This document shows positions 5,791 to 7,944 of a DNA stretch of 7,944 nt, piece by piece (positions within the stretch are counted from its first letter, which is position 1; every line of letters begins with the position of its first letter). Source of the DNA: Trichloromonas sp034002365 (GTDB taxonomy: Bacteria; Desulfobacterota; Desulfuromonadia; Desulfuromonadales; Trichloromonadaceae); the NCBI GenBank assembly GCA_034002365.1, contig JAVFAR010000122.1:1-7944 (forward strand). Reading direction: 5' to 3'. The notes under the pieces are model-generated. The model was not told the DNA's origin and ran no database searches. It was given only the letters and a program-made list of their open reading frames with translations. The translations under genes and the position numbers were made by a program.

Positions 5791-6762
5791 ATGTCAGAAA
5801 AACCGATCGGCCTCGTTCTGCTCAACATGGGCGGCCCCGACAACTTGGAGGCGGTGCGCCCCTTTCTTTACAATCTCTTCTCCGACCGCGACCTGATTCA
5901 GCTGCCGCTGGGGAGCCTGCTGCAGAAGCCCTTCGCCCGGCTGATCTCCACGGTGCGTTCGCGCAAGGTGGTGGAGAACTACCGGGATATCGGCGGCGCC
6001 TCGCCCCTCCTCCATTGGACGCAAAAACAGGCCGAGGGGATCGCCGCCCGCCTCGGTCCCGACTATCGCCCTTACGTGGCGATGCGCTACTGGCATCCCC
6101 GCGCCGAGGAGACCTTGCGGCAAATAGCCGCCGACGGTGTCGAGGAAGCGGTGGTCCTCTCCATGTACCCCCACTACACCAAGGCGACGACCGGCAGCAG
6201 CGTCAAGAATTTCCGCCGCGCCGCCGAAGAAGTCCATCCCGCCCTGCGTTTTTCCGTCATCGAGCAGTGGTACGACTGGCCCGGCTATCTCGACGCCCTG
6301 GCCGGCCGGATCCGCGCCGGTCTGGACTACTTCCACGAACTGGTGCGGGACGACGTGCAGATTCTCTTTAGCGCCCACGCCCTGCCGCAGAAGTTCATCG
6401 ATCGCGGCGACCCCTATCTGGAGCAGGTGATGAGCACGGTCAAGGGGACGATGGCGCGCTTCCCCGAGCGTTCCTGGCGCATCGCCTTCCAGAGCCGCAG
6501 CGGGCCGGTCAAATGGATGGAGCCGGGAACCGAGGAGGTCATCGAGCAGCTCGCCGGTGAGGGCTGCGAGAACCTGCTGATCGTTCCCGTCTCCTTCGTT
6601 TCCGACCACATCGAAACCTTGCACGAGATCGACGCCGAGTATATTCCCCGCGCCATCCAGCGCGGCATCCGTACCGTCTTCCGCAGCCCTTCCCTCAACG
6701 CCGAACCCGACTTTCTCGACGGGCTCGCCGCCCTGGTGCGCGAGCATCTGGCCAAGCGATGA
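5791..6762 (+). CDS. hemH: Ferrochelatase
   Basis: Encodes a 323-aa ferrochelatase, which inserts Fe2+ into protoporphyrin IX (or coproporphyrin III in CpfC-type enzymes). The N-terminus GLVLLNMGGPDNLEAVRPFL is diagnostic. The catalytic His is H196 in LFSAHALP, and the metal-site Glu is E275 in FVSDHIETLHEID. The FSAH...GDPY and PVSFVSDHIETL wording is closer to cyanobacterial/plant-type enzymes than to the E. coli form. There is no C-terminal extension that would carry a [2Fe-2S] cluster. The start is ATG 5791, where homology begins. A GTG at 5728 is in frame but would translate the repeat. Unusually, no Shine-Dalgarno is visible in the 20 nt before the ATG. The repeat hairpin brings the hemE stop close to this start, so coupling with hemE is possible. 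The TGA overlaps the next gene's ATG. Confidence 0.96.
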   Translation: MSEKPIGLVLLNMGGPDNLEAVRPFLYNLFSDRDLIQLPLGSLLQKPFARLISTVRSRKVVENYRDIGGASPLLHWTQKQAEGIAARLGPDYRPYVAMRYWHPRAEETLRQIAADGVEEAVVLSMYPHYTKATTGSSVKNFRRAAEEVHPALRFSVIEQWYDWPGYLDALAGRIRAGLDYFHELVRDDVQILFSAHALPQKFIDRGDPYLEQVMSTVKGTMARFPERSWRIAFQSRSGPVKWMEPGTEEVIEQLAGEGCENLLIVPVSFVSDHIETLHEIDAEYIPRAIQRGIRTVFRSPSLNAEPDFLDGLAALVREHLAKR

Positions 6763-6944
6763 TGAAGACCTGCGCCGTCTGCGGCAAGGAATTCGACCCC
6801 GAGCGGCCGCCGGCAACCCCCGCCGAGGAGGCCGGCGCCTTCATGGCCCGGGAGATCTGGGCCGACGCCGGCGGACTCTGCCCCGAATGCCTGGCCAACC
6901 GGGGGACGCTGGGGATGATGTACTGCCGGGAACTTTTTCGCTGA
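6759..6944 (+). CDS. Small double-CXXC (zinc-ribbon-like) protein
   Basis: Encodes 61 residues with two CXXC knuckles, C5-A-V-C8 and C41-P-E-C44, plus a single C56 near the end (MMYCRELF). The spacing suggests one zinc or iron site. There is no signal peptide or membrane segment, so it is probably cytoplasmic. ATG 6759 overlaps the hemH stop (ATGA), and a second ATG follows at once (6762). No clear RBS is present, so translation is likely coupled to hemH. Codon use and GC match the neighbours. I do not recognise a named family and its function is unknown. Its fixed attachment to hemH suggests a role near iron or porphyrin handling, but this is guilt by association only. The coding character (dense cysteine motif, tight overlap, terminator just after) makes it a real gene in my view. 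Confidence 0.75.
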   Translation: MMKTCAVCGKEFDPERPPATPAEEAGAFMAREIWADAGGLCPECLANRGTLGMMYCRELFR

Positions 6945-6969
6945 AACGAAAAATCCCCGTCAATGCAAT

Positions 6970-7018
6970 AAAACAAGGGGCCCGACCAGGTGGGATTTGG
7001 TCGGGCCCCTTGTTTTTT
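6970..7018 (+). terminator. Strong intrinsic terminator of the heme block
   Basis: A perfect 18-bp stem (6970-6987 with 6999-7016) containing AAGGGGCCCGACC and its complement closes on an 11-nt loop. It ends in TTTTTT (7013-7018). It begins 25 nt after the stop of the small CXXC gene. The matching A-run on the left arm would let it work in the other direction too. Confidence 0.95.
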
Positions 7019-7195
7019 GAAGATGTGCGATCACGTAGCGAAAATGGAGCGGCCGCTTTTTAATAGTGTCCGTCGCCCCTATCCCAGCTGGAGATTTGCC
7101 GGATTGCCGATGATTTCTCATGGTTTACATTTTTCTGAAAATGCTCTAGCTTGCTGATAGTTGCAGTGTTGCCGCCTCTGAGAGGAGCACTTTAA
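7019..7195. other. Intergenic stretch before the hsdR fragment
   Basis: No coding frame is supported in this AT-richer interval. It contains a short motif (7057-7085, TTTTTAATAGTGTCCGTCGC followed by CCCTATCCC) that resembles a recurring mobile or REP-like sequence in related genomes, from memory only. Near its end is AGAGGAG (7181-7187), a good RBS for the GTG at 7196. TTTACA (7124-7129) could be a -35, but no convincing -10 follows. Confidence 0.4.
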
Positions 7196-7336
7196 GTGAA
7201 CAGAAAAGCCCTGAGCGAATCCGACATTTGCGACCAGTTTATTACCCCAAGCCTGGTCAAGGCCGGCTGGGATTCTGCCACGCAGATTCGCCGCGAGGTC
7301 AGCTTCACCAAGGGGCGCATCATCGTGCGCGGCAAA
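7196..7336 (+). pseudogene. hsdR: Type I restriction subunit HsdR, N-terminal remnant
   Basis: A GTG start with AGAGGAG at 8-nt spacing opens 47 codons reading LSESDICDQFITPSLVKAGW, then QIRREVSFTKGRIIVRGK. This matches the start of EcoEI-type HsdR (type I restriction endonuclease/translocase) as I recall it: the family continues with the PD-(D/E)XK nuclease, the DEAD helicase and about 700-1000 further residues. Here recognisable HsdR ends at about 7336. The frame then runs on in non-homologous sequence to a TGA at 7502-7504, because it is reading an IS1595 fragment backwards. All catalytic parts are missing, so the product cannot cut or translocate DNA. No hsdM or hsdS is in the window. The retained start and RBS mean a short chimeric peptide of about 102 aa could still be made. 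Confidence 0.75.
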
Positions 7337-7337
7337 A

Positions 7338-7474
7338 TCCCGATCCGGACACTGAAATCCTTGTGGCCAGCGAGACTGCTCAAGAACTGCCTCGCACTGG
7401 CGCTCAGTGCCATATTCGGTGAGGAACTGATTCAGGCTCATGCCTGGTTGCATCTGGATTCGGTTCAGCTTCAT
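7338..7474 (-). pseudogene. IS1595-type transposase, N-terminal remnant
   Basis: On the minus strand an ATG at 7474-7472, with an excellent AAGGAGG (7487-7481), opens MKLNRIQMQPGMSLNQFLTE, then YGTERQCEAVLEQSRWPQGF and QCP. The block MSLNQFLTEYGTE-x-QCE...RWPQGF-x-CP is the usual start of IS1595-family transposases, ending just at the first cysteines of their zinc ribbon. After P43 the similarity stops (about 7346-7337) and the frame reads antisense hsdR. The DDE catalytic domain is missing. The element therefore lost its transposase 3' part at the hsdR junction, by deletion or recombination. The transposase's own upstream flank survives to the right (7475 to about 7578). Confidence 0.72.
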
Positions 7475-7514
7475 GGCGCACCTCCTTGGGCAGGTATGCC
7501 GTGAAGATAATCGT

Positions 7515-7543
7515 TGCCTGTGTCAGAATATGTCACTCAGGCA
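7515..7543. repeat. Imperfect palindrome upstream of the IS1595 remnant
   Basis: TGCCTG (7515-7520) and CAGGCA (7538-7543) bracket a partly symmetric core with GT/AC and A/T pairs, giving a 29-bp dyad. It lies about 40 bp upstream of the IS1595 transposase start. It could be an operator, a hairpin or part of an element end. There is no T-run for a terminator. Confidence 0.45.
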
Positions 7544-7578
7544 TTCTGCGGAAGATTAGTTCTATTCAGGCCTTTTTT

Positions 7579-7944
7579 TATCCGCACGCCAAGCGAGGCG
7601 GCGAGGCCCTGGATGAAATCGGCATCCTGCCGGCCTTTGCCGGCATCCTCAGCCATGACCACGGGAAGCCCTACTATCAGTACGGCTGCTCGCACGCGCT
7701 GTGCAACGCTCACCACCTGCGGGAGCTGGAAAGGGCCTGGGAGCAGGACCGGCAACCGTGGGCCCGGCAGATGACGCTTCTGCTCAAAAAGATCAACAAG
7801 GCCACCCTGGAGGCCGGGGGCCGTCTTGAGGCTTTTGATGCCGAAATCTTCCGAAGGCGCTACCGAACCCTGCTTGAAGAGGCTGAAAAGGAGTGCCCTC
7901 CCCCCGATGAAAGTGAGAGAAATGGGCGCCGGGGGCGCCTGGCT
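7579..7944 (+). pseudogene. IS66-type transposase, internal fragment running off the window
   Basis: The frame from 7579 to the window end (122 codons, no stop) reads PHAKRGGEALDEIGILPAFA, then GILSHDHGKPYYQYGC, HALCNAHHLREL, and a long charged helical stretch. This is the middle of the IS66-family DDE_Tnp_IS66 domain. The Asp in SHDHGKPY (codon 7657-7659) corresponds to the second DDE aspartate, and LCNAHHLREL is the family's best-known motif. The preceding part (zinc finger, first catalytic Asp) is missing. Upstream of about 7579 the sequence is the IS1595-side flank, although the frame stays open through it. The 3' end lies outside the window, so the final catalytic Glu cannot be checked. 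It is a 5'-truncated, non-functional copy. Confidence 0.85.

Noticed and set aside
5794..6816. 340-codon minus-strand frame opposite hemH
   Set aside because: It is a mirror of ferrochelatase codons. It would cross the hemH/small-gene overlap and has no motifs.
7514..7774. 86-codon + strand frame over the IS66 fragment
   Set aside because: It is in a different frame from the clear IS66 reading (phase of 7579) and shows no similarity to any family I know.

Overview
The window is GC-rich bacterial chromosome. Its gene content and protein style suggest an anaerobic deltaproteobacterium of the Desulfuromonadales (Geobacter/Desulfuromonas-like): an AhbD-type radical SAM protein beside hemE and hemH, a cysteine-rich nitronate-monooxygenase-like flavoprotein, and heptameric GTGAGGG-type intergenic repeats. 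This placement is an inference from the sequence, not a database result.

Layout. Positions 1-107 hold the 3' end of an ISAzo13-type transposase gene. It shares a bidirectional terminator (129-156) with a leftward two-component operon: a two-TM sensor kinase (855-1814) followed at zero spacing by an OmpR/PhoB-type regulator (156-854). Across a 164-bp divergent region with a candidate regulator-binding direct repeat, a rightward NMO/FabK-like flavin oxidoreductase gene (1979-3076) begins, and it ends in a hairpin terminator. A candidate promoter and a structured leader then precede a rightward block: ahbD-like radical SAM/SPASM gene (3255-4364), a small Phd/YefM-like antitoxin gene without an evident toxin (4436-4642), hemE (4689-5717), a heptamer inverted repeat, hemH (5791-6762), and a coupled 61-aa double-CXXC protein (6759-6944). 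A very strong terminator (6970-7018) closes the block.

The right end (about 7020-7944) is mobile-element debris. The first 47 codons of a type I restriction subunit gene (hsdR) run into the 5' end of an oppositely oriented IS1595-type transposase gene. That is followed by an internal piece of an IS66-type transposase running off the window. None of these can encode a full protein here.

Function. HemE makes coproporphyrinogen III, HemH inserts iron into a porphyrin, and AhbD-family enzymes convert Fe-coproporphyrin III to heme b. Their clustering suggests tetrapyrrole synthesis, possibly with two alternative late routes to heme. The two-component system and the flavoprotein have no visible mechanistic link to heme. 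I see no complete defence system, CRISPR array, tRNA or rRNA. The most interesting points are the mixed-pathway heme cluster, the unusual hemE-hemH junction, and the broken hsdR/IS mosaic.
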